Below are positions 1 through 12,247 of a stretch of 64,000 nt of DNA, piece after piece. A program made the position numbers and the translations under genes. The stretch lies in NCBI GenBank assembly GCA_049568075.1, contig CP144911.1; one strand, given 5' to 3'. The number at the start of each line of letters is the position of its first letter. Within the stretch, counting starts at the first letter, position 1. The DNA is from Gottfriedia sp049568075 (lineage in GTDB: Bacteria; Bacillota; Bacilli; Bacillales; Bacillaceae_G). The notes under the pieces are model-generated. The model worked only from the letters and a program-made list of their open reading frames with translations. It had not been told where the DNA came from and did not search any database.

Positions 1-3430
<3,430 letters not shown>

Positions 3431-3514
3431 AAGTTAAGTTTAAATCTTGTATTGCTCAAAAAACTAATAATTGACGTTTACTTCATGTTTTGTTTAGTTT
3501 TCAAAGTTCACCTT

Positions 3515-3530
3515 GTCGCTCTGAGGCGAC
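3515..3530 (-). promoter_or_regulatory. Hairpin at the start of the left rRNA transcript
   Basis: On the minus strand GTCGC and GCGAC arms form a short hairpin just downstream of the proximal rRNA promoter, so it would lie at the extreme 5' end of the transcript. It is absent from the right operon leader. A role in RNA stability or leader processing is inference. Confidence 0.4.
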
Positions 3531-3536
3531 TTAAAC

Positions 3537-3566
3537 ATCTTAACATTTTCTGTTGAATGTTGTCAA
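3537..3566 (-). promoter_or_regulatory. Proximal sigma-A promoter of the left rRNA operon
   Basis: On the minus strand a perfect TTGACA (3561-3566) is followed after 18 bases by TAAGAT (3537-3542). The likely start is a G about 7 bases downstream, as is usual for Bacillus rRNA promoters whose activity follows GTP level. The position, about 110 bases before 16S, fits an rrn promoter. Confidence 0.75.
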
Positions 3567-3588
3567 TGTTTTTTTAAAAGTTTTTTTC

Positions 3589-3615
3589 GTTGTCATTTCG
3601 TATTAATGTGACAAC
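3589..3615. promoter_or_regulatory. Perfect inverted repeat between the left rRNA promoters
   Basis: GTTGTCA and TGACAAC form a perfect 7-base inverted repeat separated by 13 bases. It lies between the proximal promoter and a weaker distal one. The form is that of a dimeric repressor operator, but I do not recognise the motif. The corresponding region of the right rRNA operon has no such repeat. Confidence 0.35.
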
Positions 3616-3622
3616 GTTTAAT

Positions 3623-3651
3623 AATATAACACCTATAAAAACAAAATACAA
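3623..3651 (-). promoter_or_regulatory. Possible distal promoter of the left rRNA operon
   Basis: On the minus strand TTGTAT (3646-3651) and TATATT (3623-3628) are separated by 17 bases. Tandem promoters are the norm for Bacillus rRNA operons. The -35 matches consensus at only four of six positions, so the call is moderate. Confidence 0.45.
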
Positions 3652-3748
3652 TACCTAATTTTAAATTCTTTTTATTCAGATAGTTTCTACCAGATTCCAA
3701 TAAATAAATGATGTCCTTATTCTATTAAAAAGATACATCCAATCATAA

Positions 3749-3785
3749 ATAAAACTGGCTAAAAGTATTCTTTTAGCCAGTTCGT
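3749..3785 (-). terminator. Intrinsic terminator after lysS
   Basis: A perfect stem AACTGGCTAAAAG/CTTTTAGCCAGTT is followed on the minus strand by a T-rich run. It starts a few bases past the lysS stop and ends the dusB-lysS side of transcription before the rRNA promoters. Confidence 0.9.
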
Positions 3786-3791
3786 TAAATC

Positions 3792-5273
3792 TTATTTATG
3801 TCTCATTAATGGGAACAATAGAACGTCACGGATTGAAGGAGAATTAGTTAACAACATAACTAATCGATCAATACCTATTCCAAGACCACCAGTTGGTGGC
3901 ATACCATGCTCTAATGCTTCGATGTAATCATCATCCATCATATGTGCTTCGTCATTACCAAGCTCACGTTCTTTAAGCTGTGCTTCAAAACGCTCTTTTT
4001 GGTCAATTGGATCATTTAACTCTGTAAATGCGTTAGCATGTTCACGTGCCACAATAAATAACTCAAAACGATCAGTAAAACGAGGATCGTCAGCATTCTT
4101 TTTCGCAAGCGGTGAAATTTCTACAGGGTGACCATAAATAAATGTAGGTTGAATTAATGTTTCTTCAACTTTTTGTTCAAAGAATTCGTTAATAATATGA
4201 CCAACAGACATATTCTCATTAACTTCAACATTATGTTCTTTAGCAAATTGTCTTGCTTGCTCAACTGACATCTCTGGCCAGAAATCTACTCCACAAGCTT
4301 CTTTAATCGCATCTACCATATGAAGTCTAGTCCATTTTGGCTCTAGGTTGACTGTGTACTCACCGTAAGGAATAGTAGTAGTACCTAAAACTTCTTTAGC
4401 GATATGAGCAATTAGGTTCTCAGTAAGTTCCATAATGTCTGCATAATCAGCATAAGCTTCATATAATTCAATCATCGTAAACTCTGGGTTATGACGAGTA
4501 GAAATACCTTCATTACGGAATACACGACCAATTTCATAAACTTTTTCAAGTCCACCTACAATTAGTCGTTTTAAGTGTAACTCAATTGCAATACGCATAT
4601 ATAATTCCATATCAAGCGCGTTATGATGAGTGATAAACGGTCTTGCAGAAGCTCCACCTGCAATAGCATGTAGCATAGGAGTTTCAACTTCTAAATAACC
4701 TTGGCTATCTAAATAACGTCTCATAGATTGGATAATTTTACTGCGAGCAATAAATGTTTGTCGGCTATCCATATTCATTAGATCTAAATATCTTTGACGG
4801 TAACGTTGTTCAACATCTTGTAAACCATGGAATTTATCAGGAAGTGGTAATAACGCTTTTGAAAGGAATGTGTATTCTTTAACTTTAATAGATAATTCCC
4901 CTACATTCGTTTTAAATACCACACCAGTAACACCTACAATGTCACCTAAATCAGTAATATCAAAGATTTCATATTGTTCTTCGCCTACAGCATCTTTACG
5001 AACATAGATTTGAACTTGTCCATTTAAATCTTGAACATGTGCAAATCCGGCTTTACCTTTACCACGTTTAGTCATTACTCGACCTGCTAATGAAACAATA
5101 ATCGCTTTTTCTTCTAATTCTTCCTTAGAAAACTGGTCAAATTGTGCTAATAAATCATTTGAAGAATGTGTGCGCACAAACTTTTTACCGAATGGATCGA
5201 TACCTTTTCCTTCAAGTGTTTTTAATTTCTCCCTACGTATAAGGGCTTGATCATTTAATTCTTCGTGACTCAT
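3792..5273 (-). CDS. lysS: Lysine-tRNA ligase, class II
   Basis: Charges tRNA-Lys with lysine in the cytoplasm using ATP. The 493-residue protein has an N-terminal OB-fold anticodon-binding domain (about residues 57-150) and a class II catalytic core: motif 2 with RNEGISTRHNPEF near residue 253 and motif 3 with GLGIGIDRL near residue 470. Length is normal for the family. No T-box leader is visible in the 134 bases upstream; instead a terminator for dusB lies there, so lysS probably has its own promoter. In B. subtilis lysS also follows dusB and precedes rRNA operons, so the context supports the call. Confidence 0.97.
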   Translation of the reverse strand: MSHEELNDQALIRREKLKTLEGKGIDPFGKKFVRTHSSNDLLAQFDQFSKEELEEKAIIVSLAGRVMTKRGKGKAGFAHVQDLNGQVQIYVRKDAVGEEQYEIFDITDLGDIVGVTGVVFKTNVGELSIKVKEYTFLSKALLPLPDKFHGLQDVEQRYRQRYLDLMNMDSRQTFIARSKIIQSMRRYLDSQGYLEVETPMLHAIAGGASARPFITHHNALDMELYMRIAIELHLKRLIVGGLEKVYEIGRVFRNEGISTRHNPEFTMIELYEAYADYADIMELTENLIAHIAKEVLGTTTIPYGEYTVNLEPKWTRLHMVDAIKEACGVDFWPEMSVEQARQFAKEHNVEVNENMSVGHIINEFFEQKVEETLIQPTFIYGHPVEISPLAKKNADDPRFTDRFELFIVAREHANAFTELNDPIDQKERFEAQLKERELGNDEAHMMDDDYIEALEHGMPPTGGLGIGIDRLVMLLTNSPSIRDVLLFPLMRHK

Positions 5274-5330
5274 TTTCTCAACTCCACGTAATTATTCAAT
5301 AAATATTTAAATACAATATGATTTTAATAG

Positions 5331-5364
5331 AAAAACTGCCAGTATTTCGATCTGGCAGTTTTGT
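5331..5364 (-). terminator. Intrinsic terminator between dusB and lysS
   Basis: An 11-base stem AAAACTGCCAG/CTGGCAGTTTT is followed by T residues on the minus strand. It separates the folate-dusB transcript from lysS, at least partly. Confidence 0.85.
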
Positions 5365-5407
5365 TTACTATAACTTATTATATTTTGTCAAGCGAAACCT
5401 GTCAAAC

Positions 5408-6406
5408 TTACAAAGCTTGAGTAGCTTTCATTTTTTCTTCCACTTCATTAACGTATGTTGTTAATACTTCAACCATTTGGGTACGAGTACTAACCTCGTT
5501 AATTTGGTTTCGAACTAATGCAGTGCCTTTCAAACCTTTTAAATACCATGCTGCATGTTTTCTCATTTCCATTACAGCTACATGTTCATTTTTCAAATCA
5601 ATTAATCGGTCTAAATGCAATAAACAGACATCAATTTTTTCACGTGCTTCTGGTTCAGGCATTAATACACCAGATTCCAAGTATTTAACTGTACGATAAA
5701 TCATCCATGGATTTCCTAATGCAGCACGACCAATCATTACACCATCACAGCCTGTTTCATCTAACATACGCTTAGCATCTTGAGGAGTCTCCACATCACC
5801 ATTACCGATTACAGGAATCGAAACCTGATTTTTAACTTCTTTAATCCAGCTCCAATCAGATTTCCCCTCATACATTTGATAACGAGTTCGTCCATGAACC
5901 GCAACTGCTTTTCCACCCGCTGCTTGAACTGCTTTTGCATTATCTACAACATAAATATGATCGTCATCCCATCCAAGACGCATTTTAACTGTAACTGGTT
6001 TACTTACATTCTGTGCTACAGCATATACCATTTCGTGAATTTTGTTTGGGTCTAAAAGCCATTTAGCTCCTGCGTCTACTTTTGTAATCTTAGGAACAGG
6101 ACATCCCATATTAATATCAATAATATCTGCATTCGTATTTTCGTCAACGTACTTAGCAGCTTCAACTAATGTTGATTTTTCACCACCAAAAATTTGTAAG
6201 CTTAATGGCTTTTCACGTTCATCCATATAAAGCATATCTAATGTTCTTTTATTATTGTGAAGAATTGCTTTATCACTTACCATTTCTGCGCAAACTAAAC
6301 CTGCACCAAATTCTTTTACGGTTAAACGGAAAGCTGAGTTACAAACTCCGGCCATCGGTGCTAATACGACGGGATTTTTCATCTCGATGTCACCAATTTT
6401 CAGCAC
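5408..6406 (-). CDS. dusB: tRNA-dihydrouridine synthase B
   Basis: FMN enzyme that reduces specific uridines in tRNA to dihydrouridine. The 332-residue protein starts with the family signature APMAGV (about 16-21), and has the catalytic cysteine in NMGCPVPK (Cys102) and a TIM-barrel phosphate-binding region GNGDV and GVMIGRAALGNPW (about 200-235). The start codon is GTG at 6406, placed by GGAGG seven bases upstream. It lies 30 bases after the small regulator yazB at the end of the folate cluster, the same order as in B. subtilis. Confidence 0.96.
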   Translation of the reverse strand: MLKIGDIEMKNPVVLAPMAGVCNSAFRLTVKEFGAGLVCAEMVSDKAILHNNKRTLDMLYMDEREKPLSLQIFGGEKSTLVEAAKYVDENTNADIIDINMGCPVPKITKVDAGAKWLLDPNKIHEMVYAVAQNVSKPVTVKMRLGWDDDHIYVVDNAKAVQAAGGKAVAVHGRTRYQMYEGKSDWSWIKEVKNQVSIPVIGNGDVETPQDAKRMLDETGCDGVMIGRAALGNPWMIYRTVKYLESGVLMPEPEAREKIDVCLLHLDRLIDLKNEHVAVMEMRKHAAWYLKGLKGTALVRNQINEVSTRTQMVEVLTTYVNEVEEKMKATQAL

Positions 6407-6436
6407 ATCCCATCCTCCTTCTATTACAATAAAACT

Positions 6437-6637
6437 CTATATTGATAATTCCTCTACACTTACTTTTAATTGTTTTGCACAATCATGCAAAAACTGTTCA
6501 GTCGGCATACGATTCCCTCGCTCAACTTCACCTAACACAGAAACAGAAACTCCAAGGTTTTTTGCAAAGCCTTCTTGGGTAAAACCTTTTAATTTTCTAA
6601 AAGCCCTAATCCGTCTACCCCACTTTTCAGCTTCCAT
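6437..6637 (-). CDS. yazB: Small XRE-family DNA-binding protein (YazB-like)
   Basis: A 66-residue protein that is almost wholly one helix-turn-helix domain of the Cro/C1 type: RAFRKLKGFTQEGFAKNLGV is the HTH core and VLGEVERGNRMPT the recognition part. Its start lies inside folK, with a 49-base overlap in another frame, so it is probably translated from the folate mRNA. The same small gene sits between folK and dusB in B. subtilis. Targets are unknown; regulation of the folate block itself is a guess from position. Confidence 0.88.
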   Translation of the reverse strand: MEAEKWGRRIRAFRKLKGFTQEGFAKNLGVSVSVLGEVERGNRMPTEQFLHDCAKQLKVSVEELSI

Positions 6638-7086
6638 AATCGAACTCCTTTATCCTCTAAAAATTTAGTTTCAACCTTAATTGATTGGTTAATTTCTTTT
6701 AAGGGGATTAATACAAAGCTTCTTTCAAACATTCTCGGGTGAGGTATTCTTAGGTGCTCAACTTCTATATCTTCGTGATTATAGAGTAAAATGTCAAGGT
6801 CTATCGTTCTTGGACCCCAACGCAATTCCCTTTTTCTGCCAAGACCTTTTTCGATTCCTTGCGTAACATCAAGTAATTGAAGTGGTGTCAAATTGGTAGA
6901 AATTTTAATAACGAGATTTAAAAATGGATCTTGGTCTGTGTATCCAACTGGGTCTGTTTCATAGATAGAAGAGATTTGTTCTACTTGAATGTCGGGATGA
7001 TTCACTAATTCCCTAATAGCCTTTGTAAGAAAACCTTCTCGGTCGCCTATATTTGTTCCTAAACTTAAATATGATTCATTTTTCAT
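6589..7086 (-). CDS. folK: 2-amino-4-hydroxy-6-hydroxymethyldihydropteridine pyrophosphokinase
   Basis: Transfers pyrophosphate from ATP to 6-hydroxymethyl-dihydropterin, the step before condensation with p-aminobenzoate. The 165-residue protein shows SLGTNIGDR at 8-16 and the HPPK signature RWGPRTIDLDILLY at 89-102, with Asp95 and Asp97 as the expected magnesium ligands. It starts within the end of folB (4-base ATGA overlap) and its tail overlaps yazB. The C-terminal 20 residues or so past the conserved domain are not recognisable. Confidence 0.96.
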   Translation of the reverse strand: MKNESYLSLGTNIGDREGFLTKAIRELVNHPDIQVEQISSIYETDPVGYTDQDPFLNLVIKISTNLTPLQLLDVTQGIEKGLGRKRELRWGPRTIDLDILLYNHEDIEVEHLRIPHPRMFERSFVLIPLKEINQSIKVETKFLEDKGVRLWKLKSGVDGLGLLEN

Positions 7087-7445
7087 ATGCGACCTCTTGT
7101 TATTTCAACTGCTACAAAATCATAATGTCCTGGTATTGGTGGATCTGGTTTTATGACTTTTACAGTACATTGTTGAATTAAATCATATGTATTTAATATT
7201 TGTTTGGCAATTTCTTCAGCAACTGATTCAACTAAATCATAAGACTGACCTTGAACTACTTCTTCGCAGGTTTTAAATAAGTCTGCGTAACTTACTGAAT
7301 ACGCCAAATCATCTGTTTCTCCTGCTTTTTTTGTATCTAATTCGACAATTAAATCCACATTAAATCGTTGCCCTAATGTTTTCTCCTCTTTAAATACACC
7401 ATGGTATCCATAAAACCTCATACCTGTTACATAAATTTTATCCAT
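7083..7445 (-). CDS. folB: Dihydroneopterin aldolase
   Basis: Cleaves 7,8-dihydroneopterin to 6-hydroxymethyl-dihydropterin and glycolaldehyde. The 120-residue protein has the family features FYGYHGVFKEEK near the N-terminus (with the conserved Tyr/His-Gly-Val segment), the YDLVESVAEEIA segment near residue 70, and a C-terminal KPDPPIPGHYDFVAVEI with the conserved lysine. It overlaps folP by 8 bases and folK by 4, so expression of the three is coupled. Confidence 0.96.
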   Translation of the reverse strand: MDKIYVTGMRFYGYHGVFKEEKTLGQRFNVDLIVELDTKKAGETDDLAYSVSYADLFKTCEEVVQGQSYDLVESVAEEIAKQILNTYDLIQQCTVKVIKPDPPIPGHYDFVAVEITRGRI

Positions 7446-8280
7446 TTTTTACTCCAATCTTTAACATAGCGTCCATCATTTTAGCCATACGGGAAATCGC
7501 TAATACATCATGTACTCGTACAATTTCGCAGCCTTTCGTAATACCTAAACAGACAGTAGCCCCTGTACCTTCCATTCGCTCATGTACTTCAGTACCAAGA
7601 ACCTCCCCTATAAACCTTTTTCTAGAAGTACCAAGTAACACAGGATAATCTAGCGCTTTGATTTGCTCCATTTGGTTTAAAACTTCTAAATTCTGCTCAG
7701 CTGATTTCGCAAAACCAACACCTGGATCCAAAATAATCATTTCATCCTTTACGCCTGCGCGTTTTGCTATACTAATACTTTCAACTAAATCACAGACAAG
7801 ATCACTCATTAAACTATAATAGTTTTCATCTGTTCGATTGTGCATTAAACAAATTGGAACATTGTACGCAGCAGCCACTTCAGCAATTTTAGGGTCTTTC
7901 TTAGCCCCCCAAACATCATTAATGATTGTTGCGCCAGCTTCAACGGCTTGTTTTGCCACTTCAGATTTATAAGTATCAATGGAAATTGGGACATCAATTT
8001 CTTTAGATAATGCTTTAATAATCGGAACAACTCTTCTTAACTCTTCGTCTTCGTCAACTATGGCAGCTCCAGGTCTTGTCGACTCCCCACCTACATCTAT
8101 GATTTTTGCTCCATCAGCAATTAACTTCTTTGCATGTTGTATCGCTAATTCAATCTCGTTGTATCGACCACCATCAGAAAACGAGTCCGGGGTTACATTT
8201 AAAATCCCCATTACAATAGTTTCATTCTGAATTGGTAATGAGTAATTTCCACAAATCAAGGGTTTTGTTGCTCTTCTCAC
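7438..8280 (-). CDS. folP: Dihydropteroate synthase
   Basis: Joins p-aminobenzoate to 6-hydroxymethyl-dihydropterin pyrophosphate; the sulfonamide target. The 280-residue TIM-barrel has the two family signatures: MGILNVTPDSFSDGG (about 24-38) and DVGGESTRPGA (about 62-72), then INDVWG, LDPGVGFAKS (substrate-binding Asp) and GTSRKRFIG near residues 217-225. Start overlaps the pabC stop by 4 bases. There is nothing unusual in length or motifs. Confidence 0.97.
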   Translation of the reverse strand: MRRATKPLICGNYSLPIQNETIVMGILNVTPDSFSDGGRYNEIELAIQHAKKLIADGAKIIDVGGESTRPGAAIVDEDEELRRVVPIIKALSKEIDVPISIDTYKSEVAKQAVEAGATIINDVWGAKKDPKIAEVAAAYNVPICLMHNRTDENYYSLMSDLVCDLVESISIAKRAGVKDEMIILDPGVGFAKSAEQNLEVLNQMEQIKALDYPVLLGTSRKRFIGEVLGTEVHERMEGTGATVCLGITKGCEIVRVHDVLAISRMAKMMDAMLKIGVKNG

Positions 8281-9149
8281 GCTTGTTCACTTCTTTCCAT
8301 TTCATTCATGCTTAATAAGGATTTTCGGTGCAGTCTATAGTCCTTTTGCAAATCCTTTATTATGCTACTTTCACTAACATTAAAGAGCCGCTCGCCAATT
8401 ACTGTAACGGGAATAATTTCTTGGATTGAGTTTGAAATAAATATTTCATCCGCTTTTAACAGCTCTTGCTCCGTGTAGAAGCCCTCTTCAACTGTAATCC
8501 CTTTTAATTTAGCCCAATAAATCACGAACTGTCTCGTTATCCCATTCAAAATTCCCGTATCAACGTGTGGTGTATATAATCGATCTTGGTTAATAAAGAA
8601 GAGATTTGAAACGATACCTTCTGAAAGAAACCCATCTTTGTTTAAAAAGATTCCTTCTATATTTGGTGAGTTACCAATCTCTTTTTTCCCGATAATGTTA
8701 TTTAAATAATGATGAGACTTTAATCGCTCTTTTCCTTCAGGAGAGTTTCGAGGGGTATTTAGTATTACCCCTTCTTTCTCTAAGATATTACTTTCATGCA
8801 TAGGTTTAATAAAAATGATGGTATTTGGATTCGAATATTTACCAGTGTATAAACCTATTTCACCTTCACCTGCTGAAACATTCAAACGTATATACGCATC
8901 TTGTAGTCCATTTAATTCAATTAACCTATTTAATATCGTTTGTATTTCCTCATCTAGCAAATTCCACTCGATATTCAGGTTCAATAACGACTTTCTTAAA
9001 CGCTTTAAATGATCAAATAATAAAAATGGATGCCCATTATAGATCCGAAATGTTTCAAATACTCCTAAGCCATATAAAAAGCCATGATCAAATGGAGATA
9101 TTTTCACTTCATGATCGTTCAAGTATTCTCCATTAAAATATAGTTTCAT
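8277..9149 (-). CDS. pabC: Aminodeoxychorismate lyase
   Basis: PLP enzyme that converts 4-amino-4-deoxychorismate to p-aminobenzoate and pyruvate. The 290-residue protein is a fold-type IV aminotransferase-like enzyme: N-terminal FDHGFLYGLGVFET, a catalytic lysine in the RLKSHHYLNNIIGKKE segment (about 143-158), SEGIVSNLFF and the phosphate-binding TGILNGITRQ near residue 200. The position between pabA and folP identifies it as lyase rather than a branched-chain or D-amino-acid transaminase of the same fold. Confidence 0.93.
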   Translation of the reverse strand: MKLYFNGEYLNDHEVKISPFDHGFLYGLGVFETFRIYNGHPFLLFDHLKRLRKSLLNLNIEWNLLDEEIQTILNRLIELNGLQDAYIRLNVSAGEGEIGLYTGKYSNPNTIIFIKPMHESNILEKEGVILNTPRNSPEGKERLKSHHYLNNIIGKKEIGNSPNIEGIFLNKDGFLSEGIVSNLFFINQDRLYTPHVDTGILNGITRQFVIYWAKLKGITVEEGFYTEQELLKADEIFISNSIQEIIPVTVIGERLFNVSESSIIKDLQKDYRLHRKSLLSMNEMERSEQA

Positions 9150-9733
9150 ACTGTACTCCTAGACGGTTTATATGCTTGTAAAAAGTTTCCAAGCATTTCT
9201 TTACCGAATTGTGACATAATCGATTCCGGGTGAAATTGTACTCCTTCAATCGGTAATGTCTTATGTTTTAAAGCCATGATTTCTCCCTCATTCGTCCAAG
9301 CTGTTATTTCAAGCTCCTCAGGGAACGTTTCTTTTTTTACAATTAAAGAGTGATATCGTGTGACATCAATTGGTGATGGTAAATCATTAAATAATCCTAA
9401 ACCTCCATGTGTAATTGCCGATGTTTTTCCGTGCATTAAGCGTTCTGCACGTACTACGTCTCCTCCAAACACTTGAGCGATTGATTGGTGACCTAAGCAT
9501 ACGCCTAAAATTGGGATTTTCCCAGCAAAGTGTTCAATTGCTTTTAAACTGATTCCAGCTTCGTTCGGTGTACAAGGTCCTGGTGAAATCATCAAATAAG
9601 ACGGGGCTAATGCTTCGATTTCTTCTAAAGTAATTTCATCATTTCGTTTTACAATTAATTCTTCACCTAATTCGCCTAAATATTGAACTAGATTATAGGT
9701 AAATGAATCATAATTATCAATCATTAATATCAT
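9146..9733 (-). CDS. pabA: Aminodeoxychorismate/anthranilate synthase glutaminase subunit
   Basis: Class I glutamine amidotransferase that supplies ammonia to PabB. The 195-residue protein has the catalytic Cys79 in LGVCLGHQ and the His/Glu pair in GVQFHPES near residues 168-175, plus the oxyanion segment SPGPCTP. In Bacillus this subunit can also serve anthranilate synthase in tryptophan synthesis. In B. subtilis its translation is controlled by TRAP binding at GAG/UAG repeats over the ribosome site; I do not see such repeats upstream of this start. It overlaps pabB by 4 bases. Confidence 0.96.
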   Translation of the reverse strand: MILMIDNYDSFTYNLVQYLGELGEELIVKRNDEITLEEIEALAPSYLMISPGPCTPNEAGISLKAIEHFAGKIPILGVCLGHQSIAQVFGGDVVRAERLMHGKTSAITHGGLGLFNDLPSPIDVTRYHSLIVKKETFPEELEITAWTNEGEIMALKHKTLPIEGVQFHPESIMSQFGKEMLGNFLQAYKPSRSTV

Positions 9734-11160
9734 TTTACATTCCCACCCAACTTTGCTTTTTCTTCGCTTACTTTCTTAGCTGTCCATAAAGCTTGAGCTT
9801 TCTTAAGACTTTCTAAATATTCATGTTTTGGATTAGAATCAATAACAATGCCAGCACCAGCTTGTACATATGCTTGCTGACCTTTTGTAATCATTGTTCG
9901 AATCGTAATATTTAACTCCATATCTCCTGTGAAGCTAATCCATCCAACAGAACCTGTATAAATGCCACGCTTGGTTGGTTCTAGTTCTTCAATAATTTCC
10001 ATCGTACGGATTTTTGGAGCTCCTGTTATTGTTCCCCCGGGAAATACTGCTTTTAATAAATCAAATGAATCTTTATCCTTTTGTAGCTCACCTCTAACAT
10101 TTGAAACAAGGTGCATTACATGCGAATACTTTTCGATTACTAATAGCTCGTCTACTTCAACAGTTCCATATTCACATACTCTTCCTAAATCATTGCGCTC
10201 TAGATCAACTAGCATAATATGCTCAGCTTGTTCTTTTTCATTTGAACGTAGTTCTTCCATCAGTTGTTGTTCTTCTTCAACTGTTTTACCACGAGACCTT
10301 GTACCTGCTATTGGTCTTGTCCAAACTTCTTGATCACGCTTTGCTACTAATAGCTCTGGTGAGCAACTAACAATTTGAAACTCGTCAAAATCTAAATAGG
10401 ACATATATGGTGAAGGATTTATTTCTCTAAGCTGCTCATATATATACAGTGGATCTGTTACAAGCGTCTCAGATTGTAGCACGGATAAATTCACCTGGAA
10501 TACATCCCCCGCACTGATATATTCTTTAACGTTTCCAACAGCATCCGTAAATTTTTGTTCAGACATATAAATTGTTTTTTCAACCTCTTCGGTAGAAATT
10601 CTTCTAGATAAATCAATTTGCTCTATTTCACTAATGAAGAATTCTTCTAAAGAGTCAATTCGTTCTTGTGCCTTAACAGCATTATTCATTTCATCTATAA
10701 CAATAAAATATAATTGATTTTCTTGATGGTCAAAAACAACCACTTCATGGAAGATTAATAAATAAACATCTGGAATATTGTAAACATCCTCTGCCATTGT
10801 TGGTAGGTCTTCGATATAATGGTTACAGTCATATGTGAAATAACCGATTGCCCCGCCTTGAAATGGTGGTAGGTCATCTCTTTTTTCCACTGTGTATTTA
10901 GATAGGTATTCCTTTGCTAAATCAATTGGATTTCCTTCATACTCCACTTTTTCAGAGCACTCTTCAATCCCTACTTCGACCGTTAATTTATTATCCTTTC
11001 CATATAACTTCGCAACGGGATTAGATGCCATAATTGAATATCGTCCGTCACGACCACTCTCAAGAAGTACGGCATTCTTTTTCTCTTTTGCCGTTTCTAC
11101 AAAGTATTTAAAGAAAGGTGTAGTATAATTGATAACTTTTGAAAAGATTTCATAATTCAT
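9730..11160 (-). CDS. pabB: Aminodeoxychorismate synthase component I
   Basis: Aminates chorismate to 4-amino-4-deoxychorismate, the first step from chorismate to folate. The 476-residue protein has the chorismate-binding core with SPELLV, RPIAGTRSRG, LVDLERNDLGRV and FPGGTITGAPK. The nucleophile-position residue in the PIxGT motif is alanine, as I recall for B. subtilis PabB, whereas the E. coli type has lysine. I chose the ATG at 11160 because a strong GAGGGGG lies about 7 bases before it; the frame is open 22 codons further upstream. Anthranilate synthase TrpE is the close relative; the fol context favours PabB. Confidence 0.94.
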   Translation of the reverse strand: MNYEIFSKVINYTTPFFKYFVETAKEKKNAVLLESGRDGRYSIMASNPVAKLYGKDNKLTVEVGIEECSEKVEYEGNPIDLAKEYLSKYTVEKRDDLPPFQGGAIGYFTYDCNHYIEDLPTMAEDVYNIPDVYLLIFHEVVVFDHQENQLYFIVIDEMNNAVKAQERIDSLEEFFISEIEQIDLSRRISTEEVEKTIYMSEQKFTDAVGNVKEYISAGDVFQVNLSVLQSETLVTDPLYIYEQLREINPSPYMSYLDFDEFQIVSCSPELLVAKRDQEVWTRPIAGTRSRGKTVEEEQQLMEELRSNEKEQAEHIMLVDLERNDLGRVCEYGTVEVDELLVIEKYSHVMHLVSNVRGELQKDKDSFDLLKAVFPGGTITGAPKIRTMEIIEELEPTKRGIYTGSVGWISFTGDMELNITIRTMITKGQQAYVQAGAGIVIDSNPKHEYLESLKKAQALWTAKKVSEEKAKLGGNVK

Positions 11161-11243
11161 GTGAATATCCCCCTCTGATAGCGCTTCTTTTTTCATTTTA
11201 CACAAAAAGTAGGAAGTATACATCAAAGCATTTTATGGAAAAA

Positions 11244-11277
11244 CAAAAAAACCCTTTGCAGCTAGCAAAGGGTTTTT
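11244..11277 (-). terminator. Intrinsic terminator after cysK
   Basis: Stem AAACCCTTTGC/GCAAAGGGTTT followed by a T run on the minus strand, 30 bases past the cysK stop. It isolates cysK from the pab-fol transcript, whose promoter must lie between here and 11160. Confidence 0.92.
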
Positions 11278-11305
11278 AAATTTATCATTTAATCCACCAA
11301 AAAAA

Positions 11306-12226
11306 TTACTCAAATTGGAATAATGCTGTACTTAAATAACGCTCTCCATTACTTGGAATGATCGCAAGTACTTTTTTACCTTTTCCAAGTTTTTTTGCAA
11401 CTTGTAATGCAGCACTGATTGCAGCACCAGAAGAGATACCTACAAGTATACCTTCTTCTTTTGCTACTTTTCTAGCTGTCTCCATTGCATCGTCATTTTT
11501 GATTTTAACGATTTCATCATAAATATCCGTGTTCAATGTTTCAGGTATAAAACCTGCTCCAATACCTTGAATTTTATGTGGACCTGGTTTACCACCTGAT
11601 AAAACTGGAGAGTCTTCAGGTTCAACAGCGACAATATTAATCCCAGGGTAAGCTTCTTTTAAAACAGCTCCTACACCAGAGATTGTTCCTCCAGTACCTA
11701 CTCCTGAAATAAATGCATCAAGTTGGTCTCCCATTTGCTCAACAATTTCAGGACCAGTTGTTAAACGGTGGACTTCAGGATTTGCAATATTATTAAACTG
11801 TTGTGGAACGAAATATCCATTTTCTTTTGCTAATTCATCAGCTTTACGAATTGCTCCTCCCATTCCTTCAGGGCCTGGAGTTAGAACTAGTTCTGCGCCA
11901 TATGCACGTAATAAGTTTCGTCTCTCAATACTCATTGTTTCTGGCATTACTAGAATTGATTTATAGCCTTTAGCAGCTGCTACCATTGCTAATCCGATAC
12001 CAGTATTTCCACTAGTTGGTTCAATAATTGTATCACCTGGTTTTATTAAACCTTTTTTCTCAGAATCCTCAATCATCGCAAGAGCAATACGATCTTTAAC
12101 ACTGCTACCAGGATTCATAAACTCTAGTTTTAAATATATTTCCGCGCTGTCCTCGTCTACTAATCTGTTAAGTTTTACAATTGGAGTTCTACCGATTAAT
12201 TCGTAAACTGAATTTGCAACTTTCAT
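11306..12226 (-). CDS. cysK: Cysteine synthase A (O-acetylserine sulfhydrylase)
   Basis: PLP enzyme that makes cysteine from O-acetylserine and sulfide. The 306-residue protein has the PLP lysine in GSSVKDRIAL (about 39-48), the substrate loop TSGNTG (about 70-75), the PLP-phosphate loop GTGGT (about 177-181) and SSGAA near residue 265. The ATG at 12226 is preferred over one nine bases upstream because AGGAG stands eight bases before it and the product then matches the family start. In Bacillus CysK also modulates the CymR regulator; the palindrome over the promoter suggests control at this gene. Confidence 0.96.
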   Translation of the reverse strand: MKVANSVYELIGRTPIVKLNRLVDEDSAEIYLKLEFMNPGSSVKDRIALAMIEDSEKKGLIKPGDTIIEPTSGNTGIGLAMVAAAKGYKSILVMPETMSIERRNLLRAYGAELVLTPGPEGMGGAIRKADELAKENGYFVPQQFNNIANPEVHRLTTGPEIVEQMGDQLDAFISGVGTGGTISGVGAVLKEAYPGINIVAVEPEDSPVLSGGKPGPHKIQGIGAGFIPETLNTDIYDEIVKIKNDDAMETARKVAKEEGILVGISSGAAISAALQVAKKLGKGKKVLAIIPSNGERYLSTALFQFE

Positions 12227-12247
12227 TTCATCCACTCCTAATTCCTA

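Noticed and set aside
5274..5407. T-box or other tRNA-responsive leader before lysS
   Set aside because: No T-box sequence is seen, and the interval is too short and occupied by the dusB terminator.
9734..9790. TRAP-binding repeats before pabA
   Set aside because: No series of GAG/TAG triplets is visible on the minus strand in this segment.
9730..11160. PIAGT instead of PIKGT in PabB as evidence that it is really TrpE
   Set aside because: As far as I recall B. subtilis PabB also has PIAGT, and the gene is followed directly by pabA, pabC and folP.
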